A stretch of DNA of 64,000 nucleotides from Platerodrilus igneus (Eukaryota; Arthropoda; Insecta; Coleoptera; Lycidae): the NCBI GenBank assembly GCA_036346225.1, contig JARFIW010000108.1, positions 5,412,501-5,476,500 of the forward strand, given 5' to 3'. The position numbers and the translations under genes are program-made. Shown here piece after piece: positions 34,762 to 45,313 of this stretch. Position 1 is the first letter of the stretch; each line of letters starts with the position of its first letter. Below the pieces are notes generated by a model. That model saw nothing but the letters and a program-made list of their open reading frames with translations. It searched no databases and had not been told where the DNA came from.

Positions 34762-35275
34762 TTTTAATGGGTTAAATGAATTAAATTCGTCTATAACATT
34801 TCGGTTATCCGCAAAATTTTAATGTCCCGCGTGACCTTTGTTGCTCCGGTAGTCAACGTCGGCGCCACCATCGTAATGACGTCATTGTGTTCCTATTGTT
34901 TACCATTGACTCGGTGACTCTCTTGTATTAAGTTCTCTATGATAACGAATGACTGAATTTAGGCGTAGTTGGTTATGTAGAGGGGAGCTAAACGTTGTTG
35001 CTAAACTGGGTTTCTAAGCTCTTCTAACAGAATTACACGCATGATGCTATCTGTTCAAAAGTACCCCTGTTGAAATGTGCTCCGCTCCTCCTTACACACT
35101 TCACAACCTCGCGCACGCGCTCACACACACACACACGCGCGCACAAACATGACATATACATTAACTAAAGATATCGGGTATCCTGCTAAAAGAGAGAGTT
35201 TGAATGATTTCAAAATTTGATATAATTTTTATTTTTACATTTCTTCTTATACAAATTATATATCCTTCCTACACT
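34762..35275. other. Intergenic with CA/CG microsatellite
   Basis: I see no gene. A short mixed (AC)n and (GC)n simple repeat lies at 35109-35146. Confidence 0.6.
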
Positions 35276-35711
35276 AGTTATGTAATCCCCCATTTATTAT
35301 ATATATATAGAAAACTAATAATTAAGAAGTTATTAGAAATATTAGAAAATGCGCTAAGTGATGTGCAACAATGTCATGAAGGAGCTTTAAAATTACAACA
35401 ATGTATTATGAATAAGAGTCAAGTGTAAGCAGACATTAGGTCTGCAAGTTCCCACAGACTTTTGAGGGGGTAGGGATGTTATAAAAGGCCCGGGAGCTCC
35501 ACTCACAGGCAGTTAATCCATCGTTCAGCTTTAACATTGCAGTTCGTTAGATAACTCACTTTGTACAATTAATTAATATATTTTCGACTTGGAATAATTC
35601 ATTCAAGTTTGTCAAAATTCAATGTTAATTTCTGTCTAAACAAATAAATGTGTTAAAAAGTTCAAGAAGTTTTTTTAAAAAAAGGACCGCTCGCAACCAC
35701 GAACCTTAACT
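35276..35711 (+). repeat. 5' LTR with TATA box
   Basis: 436 bp. TATAAAA at 35480-35486 is a likely core promoter. The final T is shared with the PBS. Compared with the 3' LTR it lacks a 155-bp segment and has a shorter AT run. Confidence 0.88.
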
Positions 35712-35725
35712 GGCGCAGTCGTAAC
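35711..35725 (+). promoter_or_regulatory. Primer-binding site, tRNA-Ser type
   Basis: TGGCGCAGTCG immediately follows the LTR. Eleven bases fit the Errantivirus PBS and the following bases diverge. Confidence 0.75.
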
Positions 35726-35806
35726 GGATGTCAAAAGGGCACTAGCGAATCCAAAATCGAGGAACTGGTGGTCTGAAATTTCAATTCCGAATTTGGCAGA
35801 ACAAAA

Positions 35807-35935
35807 CAAAAGTTGGAGGCGAAACAAGAATCGTTCAATCCCAGCAAACAGAAGTTGAAGGCGAAACAAGAATAGTTCTAATTCAACAAAAGAAAAATTG
35901 GAGGCGATACAAGAATAGATCAAATCCAAAAGAAA
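35807..35935 (+). repeat. Leader minisatellite, three ~42-bp units
   Basis: AAGTTGGAGGCGAAACAAGA, AAGTTGAAGGCGAAACAAGA and AAATTGGAGGCGATACAAGA occur about 41-43 bases apart in the untranslated leader. Confidence 0.8.
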
Positions 35936-35980
35936 TCCGAAACAAAGAAAGAAATCAATAAAATCAACAAAGCAACTAGT

Positions 35981-35986
35981 GTAAGT
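35981..35986 (+). promoter_or_regulatory. Candidate splice donor in the leader
   Basis: GTAAGT preceded by ACTAGT. Errantivirus env mRNA is made by splicing from the leader, so a donor here is plausible. The acceptor was not identified. Confidence 0.4.
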
Positions 35987-37398
35987 TCATTTCCTTTAAA
36001 ACAATTGACGTTTATTTTTATTATTAACAAACGTATTTGATATTTGCTAGTTTATGATTTATATATGTATATTGACTATTGTTACAATTTTTTGAAAATA
36101 ATTGACTTAGCAATTGCTAGAGATTATCTTCAAGCTGTTATTGAAATTTTATTATTATTTTATACTTGTATATGAAAGAGAGATAAGAACTGAGAAAATT
36201 TTATTTTTGAGACACAAAAACCAGAGACAATTAAAAAGTCGCAAATTTTAAGCGCACAAGAGACTATATTACGTTTTAACTAACGCAACAAAATTTTTAG
36301 AAAGAAAATCAAATTTCTAATTTAACAACCCGGCATTTAACTAACACAATACTTCGAAAATTAAAATTACAAAAATTAAAACCAAAACCTTATAATCACG
36401 CAGCAAAATAACGCAGCAAATAAATTATCCAGACAAAACTCATTGTATTCCATAAATAGAAAACGTGCAAATCTATTATTAACACCACATTCTTATTACG
36501 AGAAATAACAAAGCGCGAATTAAACGCAAATATCTCATCTTTAAAAGTGAATAAAATCGTTACCTTAAAAAACCACGCATAAATTTAATTATAAATTACT
36601 GAACAAAAGCTACTTAAAACATCGCGATAACCTTTCAGCATTGTAAATTAAAGCTTCAAAAATTACGACCGGAAACTTTTTGTAAAGTATTAATTTAAAT
36701 TACTCAGGAAAGATACAAATAATTACAGTACTGAAAAACGCATACTACAACCTTATTCAAACTTGACAATTATAATTAAATATTTCAACGCACAAATTGT
36801 ATCATTCCCAAACATGACATTGTAAAAAATCACAACGATTACTGAATAACACCTACAGTATATTTAAAAATAACCTTGCAACAGGAACTGACGCAACTAA
36901 TTAACTGACAACATTGTAATAATAAAAGGGAAAGCATCTTAGACACCTTACAATCGCATAAACCCACGAGAAGAGATAATTATTACGCACATAACTAAAA
37001 TCGACATAATTAAGAATAGAGAAGTTTAACTGACGCAAAGCATTCAAGCAAAATAAATTACCACAAAAACCACTCAATCCTATTGCAACTTCAGAATTTA
37101 AAACTAACATCGGCAAATTAAGAATCAACGTAACCAAACCAATACCAAGCGTAAAACTTATTAAATAACTACACAACCGTGCAAGTAAATACAAATTAAG
37201 CAAATCAATTTTCAAATAATCCGAAACGACCCAAGCTAAAAACAGCAAGTAACCCGACGCAATCTAAACGAAAAAGTAATAAATCCATGCAAGGAATAAC
37301 ACCACAAACCACAAAATAAATCTAAATTTTTCAAAAATCGGAAAATAACCAAAGTAAAAAAAATGATTTAAATTTACCAGAACATTCCCCCAGCCAAG
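35987..37398 (+). other. Long AT-rich leader of the Errantivirus-like element
   Basis: About 1.4 kb between the leader repeats and gag has no supported frame. It is A-rich on the plus strand like the rest of the element. The minus-strand frame at 36901-37248 is antisense and unsupported. Confidence 0.55.
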
Positions 37399-37970
37399 AT
37401 GACTAATGAAATGAAACTGTACATGGACATGATCCTAAACTTTAACGGTGATCAATGTTTATTAAGTAACTATATTTCAGCCTGAAAAATATTCCTAAAA
37501 ACGTTCTATAAGCCCGGTGATAACGAAAGCAACACTTTGCTTATCCGCCTTATATTAAGTAAGCTGACCGGAAGGGCACTAACATTAATCGCGAGTCGAG
37601 ATAACGTAGACCAATGGGATGAATACAAACGTATATTAATAGCATTTTTGGAGACCAGAGAAACCTAAAATGTCTAGTGAGAGATTTGATAAACCTCAGA
37701 ATGGAACACAAGCAATCCCCATACCAGTTTGGAATGAAATACCAAGATGTAAGAAGCTTAATCTTGACAAAACTCAAAATTGAAGAAACCAACCCAAATG
37801 TAAGACTTTCAAAAACAAAAATGTACGACGAGATGGCATTAGACACCTATCTAAATGCACTACCCGAACGACTTTCAGGTAGAATTAGATTTCAACATCC
37901 CTAAGACTTAGAAGAAGCAATGAACATAATAATCGAAGAAGAAAACGTAATGTATTACAGAAACTGACTA
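37399..37970 (+). pseudogene. gag of the Errantivirus-like element
   Basis: The start Met at 37399 opens a short frame that meets an in-frame TGA at 37483. The sequence continues in shifted phase; the longest clean piece is 37677-37904, read as MRDLINLRMEHKQSPYQFGM and then LPERLSGRIRF. Matrix/capsid-like sequence of gypsy-type Gag is expected here: L-I-N-L-R, Q-x-P-x-Q-F-x, and a C-terminal L-P-E-R-x-x-x-x-I-R-F-x-x-P. The region is short for a complete Gag and has no zinc knuckle. It is followed almost at once by the catalytic part of reverse transcriptase, so a deletion joins them near 38000-38050. Confidence 0.75.
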
Positions 37971-38049
37971 TATAACCTCAAGGCGAATAAAAGCTATATG
38001 CCAATAAAAACTATACAACCCACGAGACAAATAAATCCACAACGAAAAA

Positions 38050-39785
38050 TGCCTTGTGTACGTAGATGATATAATAGTGTATTCAACATCATTAGTGGAG
38101 CATATTGAAAGATTACGAGAAGTGTTCGAAAGATTAAGAACCGCACAATTTAAAGTACAGTTAGATAAGAGCGAATTTCTACAAAAAGAAGTAGCATTTT
38201 TAGGACACATAATAACACCCCAAGGAATGATGCCGAACCCCGACAAAACAAACGCTGTATTAAACTACCCCATACCCAAAGCAAATAACAAAGTAAAAGG
38301 ATTTTTAGGCCTTAGCGGTTATTACCGTAAATTTATTAAAGGTTATGCTCAAACAACAAAGCCCCTAACCAATTGTTTAAAAAAGGGAAACAGAATTGTA
38401 CATGCCCCAGAATTTATTAAAGCTGTAGATAAAATCAAAAGCATACTTACAAATCAACCCCGTATTAGAATACCCCGACTTTTCGAAACCATTCATATTA
38501 ACAACAGACGCATCAAATGTAGCCTTAGGCGCAGTATTAAGCCAAGGAACAGTAGACAATGATAAACCCATCAGTTACGCATCCAGAACCCTCAACGAAA
38601 CAGAGCAACGATACAGTACAATAGAGAAAGAATTGTTAGCCATAATTTGGGCAACAAAGTATTTTAGACCAAACCTATACGGACAAAAATTTTATATATA
38701 CATCGATCATAGACCATTAGTATGGCTATGCAAACTCAAAGAACCCAACTCAAAATTACAAAGATGGAGAATCCGATTAGAAGAATATGACTACGAGATC
38801 ATATACAAAAAGGAAATTTACAACAATAACGCAGACGCTTTAAGTAGAATCCAACTTAACGCACTAGAGACAGAATCAGTGATAGGAAACGTAGACGAGA
38901 CAGAAATCAGAGAAGATTCAGAAGAAATGGAAACCATACATTCGACACAGAATGACGAACCAAAAACCACAATTAAAATTTTAAATAAAGCCATAGACAT
39001 GAATCCCAATCAATTTATAATCACAGAAGTTTTAAACAACCCCAACCCTGTAAAATATACAAAAGTAGATAACAAAAAGATTTACCAAGTTCAAATAACT
39101 AAAGACGACAATGAATCACAAATAATTAAAATTCTAAAAGAATACACCCCCGAGAAAAAACGATTTTACTTCTACTTCAACACGGAAAACTTGTACAAAC
39201 GCTTTTCAGAAATATATATTAAATTATTCAACAATTCTGGCCCTGAACTCATAAGATGCACAAGAAAATTAATAACATTAGACGACCCTGACAAAATAAA
39301 TGACGTGATCAGAAACCAACACGAAAGGAAAGACCAACCATCGAGGAATAAACGAAACCCTAAAGCAAATCATGAGACGTTACTATTTCAAAGACATGAA
39401 AGAATTAACTACAGACTATATCAATCAATGTGAACTATGTGGCAGAGCAAAATATGACAGAAAACCCCCGAATTTACCCTTAATGTTAACCAAAACACCA
39501 GACAAACCTTTTCAGAAATTACACGCAGACACTCTAGTAGTAGAAGCACAAAGTTACTTAACAATCGTGGACGCATTTACAAAAATAGGCCAAGCAATAC
39601 CAATCACTTCTAAAAATAGCATAGACGTAACCCAAGGATTTTTACATTACTTTACATTTTGTGGAACGCCCGAAACAATCACGTTAGATAACGGAAGCGA
39701 ATTCAAAAACGAAACAATACAAAACACTAATAAAAACACAGACGTAAATAAATTTTTCATAGGACAAACCGCGACAAAAACGTAG
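38050..39785 (+). pseudogene. pol remnant: reverse transcriptase (from YVDD), RNase H, truncated integrase
   Basis: Three phases are needed. 38056-38562 opens just after the catalytic YVDD (38059-38070) and carries LGHIITPQGMMPNPDK and FLGLSGYYRKFIKGYA, the palm end and connection of gypsy reverse transcriptase. Protease and fingers are missing. RNase H begins near 38480 in another phase (TTDASNVALGAVLSQG), continues in the frame at 38633 (ELLAIIWATKYFRPNLYG, then YIDHRPLVWL), and ends ADALSR near 38840. 39372-39785 holds the integrase zinc-finger cysteines (CELCGRAKYDR) and the first two catalytic acids (HADTL and LDNGSEF). The third acid (E) and the C-terminus are lost. Frameshifts fall near 38500 and 39370. 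Confidence 0.88.
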
Positions 39786-39849
39786 CCATAGTAGACGACG
39801 ACAAGATAACAAAATATGTTTACCTAAAAAATTTAAGACACCCTGTACT

Positions 39850-41551
39850 TTCAGATGGACAATCATCACCCTTACCGCCAACCTCCACCCAGGTAGAACG
39901 GACACCGAAATCATAATTGAAGACATAAAGAATAACCCCGGTATACTACCAATAAAATTAGGCAGTATGCAGAACACTATAGACTATTGGACCTTTGCAC
40001 ACAAATTCGATTTAACCGAGCTGAAACAAGAATTTTAAATAATCAAAAATAATTACTACCGACTAAAACAATCAATGGACACAACAAAATTCGGAAAAGA
40101 ATACGCAATAGAAATGATGAACTACGACAGTATAACAGAAAGCATTTTGAAAAACATATAAGACAAATTTAATCGACTAATACCCACAGAATAGACGGTA
40201 AGAAGAAAAAGAGGACTAATCAACGGATTAGGAAACATAATAAAAGCAATTACTGGCAATTTAAATAATCACGACGCAGAACGCTATGACAACGCGATAC
40301 AACAATTAATAGAAAACCAAAACGACATCAAAACCATAATTAATAACCAAATATCATTAACACAGTCAACGATCATCAAATCGAATACAAACCCTAGAAA
40401 ATAACATGCAAACTACCATGTTAGGCATGCGAGATACAATCAGATTCAACACAATATACAACCAGATAATATCAACCCTTACCTTAATTCAACAAATTCT
40501 AGCAACATTAGAAGACGCAGTAACCTTTGCCAAATTAAATACCCTACATTCAAGTATAATAGAACCAATAGATTTATTAAAAGAATTATTGAGAATAAAA
40601 TCTTTTATAACTAACAGTAAATTACCTTTCGATGTAATAGAATCAAACATTTTAATATTCGAAAAAATAGCCATAGTTAAAGGCTCTGTAAAAAATAACG
40701 ATATAACATTTTTAATAGAAATACCAATAGTAGAAATTAACAGTTACAATTATTATTACTTATTTGCTTTTCCAATGAAAATGACTAGCACATACCAAGT
40801 TATTATTCCAAAAACCAAATTCCTATCCTTAAATGAACAAAGATATGGTTATACAAACGAAAAATGTAATGAAGTCACACCCAGTCAATACTTATGCCAA
40901 TCATTGACAACAACAACAATTCAAAAAGACAGCCCTTGCGAAGTACAACTACTAAAATTTACCAATCATTATGAAAATTGTGAAGCCAAACCTGTACAAA
41001 TCACCAACATGAAAATTCAGAAAGTAACGGAAAATAAATGGATAGCCATTTTTCCCACCGAAGTAATCGCAACAATGTATTGCAACCAAGATGAAAGTAA
41101 TTTAGCATTAACCGGAAGTAAATTAATCACCCTTAAGGAAAATTGTTATTTAAAATTAAAAAACGAAATAATTAGAGTTTACCATGATCCCGTACAAAGC
41201 AAGAAGTTAGCAAATCTACCCGATTTACAAATCAAGATTAACCAAGACAAAGACGAAGAAATAATTCAAAAACCAATGCAATTGGAACACCTGGAATTAG
41301 GCAACCTCAAGCACGCCATGAAACTCATGGAAGACTACAAAGAACACCTGAACGAACTCAAAACGCCCAAAGTGCACTACGATAATATTAGTGTATGAAC
41401 AATTATATTGATTATATTGACGATTTTATTGATCATTTATGTAACTTATAAAATGTATATTAGATATAAAAATAATAAAGGAAGCAATTTTAGATTTAAG
41501 GCACCCAAAGAAACAAATGTACCCTTAGAAAGTATGAGTTTTAAGAAATGA
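39850..41551 (+). pseudogene. env-like gene of the Errantivirus-like element, interrupted
   Basis: This region resembles the Errantivirus envelope, a class related to the baculovirus F-type fusion glycoprotein. The N-terminal part is scattered over frames from about 39850 with several stops. A basic furin-type site, RRKR, lies at 40201-40212 and is followed by a glycine-rich hydrophobic stretch as in fusion peptides. A TAG lies a few codons upstream of it. A phase change near 40380-40400 leads to the long open frame 40406-41398 (330 codons), which has paired cysteines in its middle part. That frame ends in TGA at 41396-41398. In the same phase a strongly hydrophobic membrane-anchor-like segment and basic tail follow, up to a stop at 41549. 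The copy is inactive as it stands. Confidence 0.82.
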
Positions 41552-41609
41552 GATTAAACGAATTTATTTAATTAAAAATCAATAAAGGTAAAACCCTTAA
41601 TTTTTAATG

Positions 41610-41621
41610 TACGTCGGGAGG
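41610..41621 (+). promoter_or_regulatory. Polypurine tract
   Basis: CGGGAGG directly precedes the 3' LTR start AGTTATG, as expected for the plus-strand primer of reverse transcription. Confidence 0.65.
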
Positions 41622-41640
41622 AGTTATGTAATCCCCCATT

Positions 41641-41691
<51 letters not shown>

Positions 41692-42240
41692 TAATAATTA
41701 AGAAGTTACTAGAAATATTAGAAAATGCGCTAAGTGATGTGCAACAATGTCATGAAGGACAATTCATTTCAGTTTATTAACGTTCATGGGAACGGAAGCG
41801 CTACTTTGTAGCACAAGGATAAGTGACACTGCAGATGTCAGGTCACAGGTGGTCACAGACAGTCACGTACCGAGATTACGAAGAAGTAAGCTCGCAACAA
41901 AGTAGTTATGAATAGCTTTAAGATTACAACAATGTATTATGAATAAGAGTCAAGTGTAAGCAGACATTAGGTCTGCAAGTTCCCAAAGTCTTGTGAGGGG
42001 GTAGGGATGTTATAAAAGGCCCGGGAGCTCCACTCACAGGCAGTTAATCCATCGTTCAGCTTTAACATTGCAGTTCGTTAGATAACTCACTTTCTACAAT
42101 TAATTGATATATTTTCGACTTGGAATAATTCATTCAAGTTTGTCAAAATTCAATGTTAATTTCTGTATAAACAAATAAATGTGTTAAGAAGTCCAAGAAG
42201 TCTTTTTAAAAAGGACCGCTCGCAGCCACGAACCTTAACT
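41622..42240 (+). repeat. 3' LTR with 155-bp extra segment and AT microsatellite
   Basis: 619 bp. It carries a long (AT)n at 41646-41687, much longer than in the 5' LTR, and an extra segment at 41759-41913 between CATGAAGG and AGCTTTAA that the 5' LTR lacks. The end of the extra segment (GCAACAAAGTAGTTATGAAT) resembles the sequence before it (GCAACAATGTCATGAAGG). Elsewhere the two LTRs differ at only scattered positions. Confidence 0.88.
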
Positions 42241-42583
42241 AACTTAGAAGTGAAAAAACAAAAACGTTACGTTTAATACTTAGAAGTCTTTCAATACCTC
42301 ATGGGCTGTTGCGTAGAAACCAATTTAAATTATTTACGTTAAAGTGCATCCTAAAAACATTTACAATTCAGCTGTTGCGTATTAAGATTTGTGGTTCACT
42401 ATTATTGTTTCGGATTATTATTTATGAAATTTCAGCCTTGATTCAACTTTAAGCAGTTTTTCAAAATTACTGCAACTCCGTCTAGTTTTTATTTGTAGGT
42501 GTAATGAATGTTTCAATTCAATTAGAAGAATAATGTTTGGTTTTACAGATTATTTTGTTATTTCTGAGCTTTTAATTTTACAA
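42241..42583. other. No recognised gene
   Basis: AT-rich flank of the Errantivirus-like element without a coding or RNA signal I recognise. Confidence 0.5.
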
Positions 42584-42830
42584 TGAGTAACCGCAAGAAA
42601 ACAGTTCACAGTCAAGAAAGACAAATTATTTATAGCGTGTAAAGCTTATGAGAAAAGAAAAGAATGGAATGCCTGTCATTCCTATGAATAATTTACAAGA
42701 ACAAGTAGCAACAGCAACTGAAGTTGGACTAAATACTCTCGAGCGAATTATTTCAGAAGAAAGAAAATTAATAAGAAAAGTCCTAAATATAATGCGGACT
42801 AATTTGAGAATTGTGGTAGTAATTGTATGA
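42584..42830 (+). pseudogene. N-terminal fragment of a Tc1/IS630-like transposase (tentative)
   Basis: The frame preceding a TAA near 42638 (MSNRKKTVHSQERQIIYSV) and the frame 42648-42830 (EKRKEWNACHS phase shift, then IPMNNLQEQVATATEVGLNT and LERIISEERKLI) together resemble the helix-turn-helix start of an insect transposon protein family. The pattern is R-x-I-I-Y-x-V, P-x-x-x-L-x-x-R-V-A-x-A-T-G-x-x-x-x-T-L-x-R-I. The rest of the transposase is absent. The assignment rests on memory of that pattern only. Confidence 0.4.
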
Positions 42831-43400
42831 TTCTATGAAATCTGCTTTCTTAAAAAATAGTAGAGGACAGTATTTTGGCTGCCAAGAGTTTTAAAAATTT
42901 AGCCTGTCTATTTTTATCCACACACGCACGGAAACATGACACACGAATAGACCAATAAACAATACACCAAAAAGTTACAGGTTCCTGATACAAACATTGT
43001 ACTTTTATAATTTATAATATATTGATGATAAATTACTGGTTATGCAATCCACATAGCATAGCAGTTGAGTTAATTCAGAATACGCATCCGGGAATTGAAT
43101 GTTTTTAGATTTTACTTATATTGTATTGTTCTTTCTTTTTATACGATACCTCTCGCTTCCTTCATTGCGCATCTCACAGCCCATGAGTTTTGAAAGACCT
43201 ATAATGTCTATGTTAATTCATTAAAACAATTCATCTTGTAAGTTGTAATTAATTTTTATATAGTTTAGCCTAGTTGCTTGTAAAATTTTTAGAAGTTTAA
43301 GGATTAAAGAAATCCGGAAATTTAAACATTAAAAAAGAGTTTTCTTTTTACTAGCTGACCTCAAACCCGCCCATTAAAACATATATAAAGCATTTCAATA
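42831..43400. other. No recognised gene
   Basis: AT-rich intergenic sequence between the transposase fragment and the second zinc-finger copy. Confidence 0.5.
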
Positions 43401-43404
43401 AATA

Positions 43405-44229
43405 CTAGTTGGTATGCGAATATATATGCTTCTGTAAATTACATTTCTGCGATGCCGTATAATCGCACAAATTGCATACATATGGACGTTCCTTAGTATG
43501 GGACCGCGTATGAAGTTTTAGGGAACTTTTAGTAGATGGAGAATAACCACATACACTGCATGTGAATGGACGTTCGTTTGTATGGAGGCGCATATGAGTT
43601 TTCAAGCAGAAAAATTACATAAATTGCATGAGAATGGACGTTCATTAGTATGGGACCGCATATGAATTTTCAAGTTACTTCTAAAAGATGCAGCATAATC
43701 ACATACATTGCATGCGAACGGACGCTCGTTTGTATGCGACTGCATATGAATTAGCAAGATACATTTACGAGATGCCGAATAATTACACAAATGGCAAGCA
43801 AATGGACGTTCGTTTGTATGCAACCGCATATGAATTTTCAAGTCGCTTGCGCGATGTTCAGAATAATTACATATTTGCACGAGAATGGACGTTCTTTAGT
43901 ATGAATTCGCATATGCAAGTTCAGGGAACTTTTAGAAGATGCAGCATAAATACACAACTGCATGTGAATGGGCGTTCCTTTGTATGTAACCGCATATGAA
44001 TTCTCAATTTACTTTTAGAAGATGTAGCAAAATTACATAAATTGCACTGGAACAGATGTTCCTTAGTATGATATCGCATATGCATTACTAAGTTACTTTT
44101 AAAAGGTGCAGAATAAGCACATAAAAAGCACGCAAATGGGCGTTTGTTAGTATGTGAAGACATATCAATGTGTTCTTATAGGATGCAGAATAAGTACATA
44201 AATTATATGCCACAGATGTTCTTTAGTAT
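43405..44229 (-). pseudogene. Second zinc-finger copy, 3' part, frameshifted
   Basis: It is paralogous to 3343-4225. Frames 44163-43921, 43880-43602 and 43605-43405 carry C2H2 fingers with the same TNERPF/TKERPF linkers and the same terminal finger (CNLCDYTASQKCNLQKH). About nine finger positions are represented. The array is broken by frameshifts near 43920-43960 and near 43600, where one finger has lost its middle. Homology to the first copy is cut at 44229 by the R1-like LINE and resumes at 51465. Confidence 0.85.
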
Positions 44230-44492
44230 TTTTTTTTTATTTTTAAATCTAACATTCTAGTTGTCTGTCATCTGACATTTTAGACAGACCTGTTTCCCCC
44301 CATTGTAACCTGTACTTCAATACTATCATTTTTGTACGGATTGTGTTTGGGTGTTTTTCTTTGTTGTGTGTAATTGAGTAAGTGTCGATGTTTGTGTGTG
44401 CTTATGTGTGTGCGCTAGAGTGTTTTATTGTGTTGGTTAATTGTTGTGTTTATTGTTGATGTTGTTTCTACGTTATACTTTCGCTCTTGACC

Positions 44493-44800
44493 AGGACCAT
44501 CGGCAGCCGGAAATCCCAGTCTTGAGGAAAGGCGTCCCGCAGAATTTGTACCCTTTATCAGGACCATCGGCAGCCGGAAATCCGGATTATTGAGGGGCAC
44601 AATTTGTGTTTGTATGTGTTGTGTTGGTGTGTATGGGTTTGCTTTTTGTGATTGTAGTTGTGGTGGTGTTGGTGTCGTTTCTGCTTCGTGCTCTCGCTCT
44701 CTGTCCAGGACCATCGGCAGCCGGAAATCCCAGGCTTCGAAAAAAAACATTACGCAGAATTTGTACTCTTCGATCTGGACCATCGGCAGCCGGAAATCCA
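44493..44800 (-). repeat. Repeated 24-base module in the LINE 3' UTR
   Basis: GGACCATCGGCAGCCGGAAA (plus strand) starts near 44494, 44561, 44708 and 44778, each within a 24-base match. Pairs are 67-70 bp apart and the pair itself is repeated at 214-217 bp. The AGAATTTGTAC and AGGGGCAC flanks are also repeated. This is a tandem duplication of a two-module block. Confidence 0.92.
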
Positions 44801-44832
44801 GATTAATGAAGGGCACATTTGTTTTGCGTGTG

Positions 44833-44833
<1 letters not shown>

Positions 44834-44892
<59 letters not shown>
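44834..44892. repeat. (GT)n microsatellite
   Basis: About 59 bases of GT repeats with few interruptions, inside the 3' UTR of the R1-like LINE. Open frames made of CVCVCV or HTHTHT here are artefacts. Confidence 0.97.
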
Positions 44893-44895
<3 letters not shown>

Positions 44896-45313
44896 TGTTT
44901 ACGCTCGTGTTTGTGTGGTTGTGTGTGTTCGTTTTCCAAAAGATTAATTTCTTTTATGCATGTTTGAATGGTACAGGTTACAGTCGGGTGGAAATAAATA
45001 CTTCAATTTGACATTTTGTTGCCTCAATTACTGTTACTTTTTGATTTCATACAGTGGTGTTAGCATAAAAAGTTCCTATTCTACTACTTATCCTAAAACT
45101 TAGCCTAACTTAATACTAATGTTAGTCCTTATTGCTAGAGACATAATTGGTCGGTAGGTTTTGATTGGGTTTGAGTACCTTCTTCGGTCTTCGAGAGCTA
45201 TTGTTCTCGGAATTTCCAGAAGACGGACTCTGGCGTCGGGGGTGCAGCCCCCGGGATCCTAGAGCAGTTGTTCCTTGGTGTCTCAGTTTGGTATGTACGA
45301 TTGCGTGCCGTTT

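Larger units (their letters stand above)
35276..42240 (+). mobile_element. Errantivirus-like (gypsy-type) endogenous retroelement, decayed
   Basis: Two LTRs (35276-35711 and 41622-42240) starting AGTTA and ending TAACT bracket gag, pol and env-like remnants. The first LTR is followed directly by TGGCGCAGTCG, the tRNA-Ser-type PBS typical of Errantivirus elements such as 17.6 and 297. A purine tract (GGGAGG) precedes the second LTR. Gag, pol and env each have stops or frameshifts. Protease with the N-terminal half of reverse transcriptase, and the C-terminal part of integrase, are deleted. Flanking four bases are CACT on the left and AACT on the right, a possible target duplication with one change. 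The element cannot produce proteins from this copy. Confidence 0.9.

Noticed and set aside
35109..35146. Alternating CA/CG run as a regulatory Z-DNA element
   Set aside because: It is a short impure microsatellite; nothing nearby suggests a regulated gene.
44590..45011. Cysteine/valine-rich and histidine/threonine-rich frames
   Set aside because: They are translations of the (GT)n microsatellite and the repeated 3' UTR modules of the LINE.
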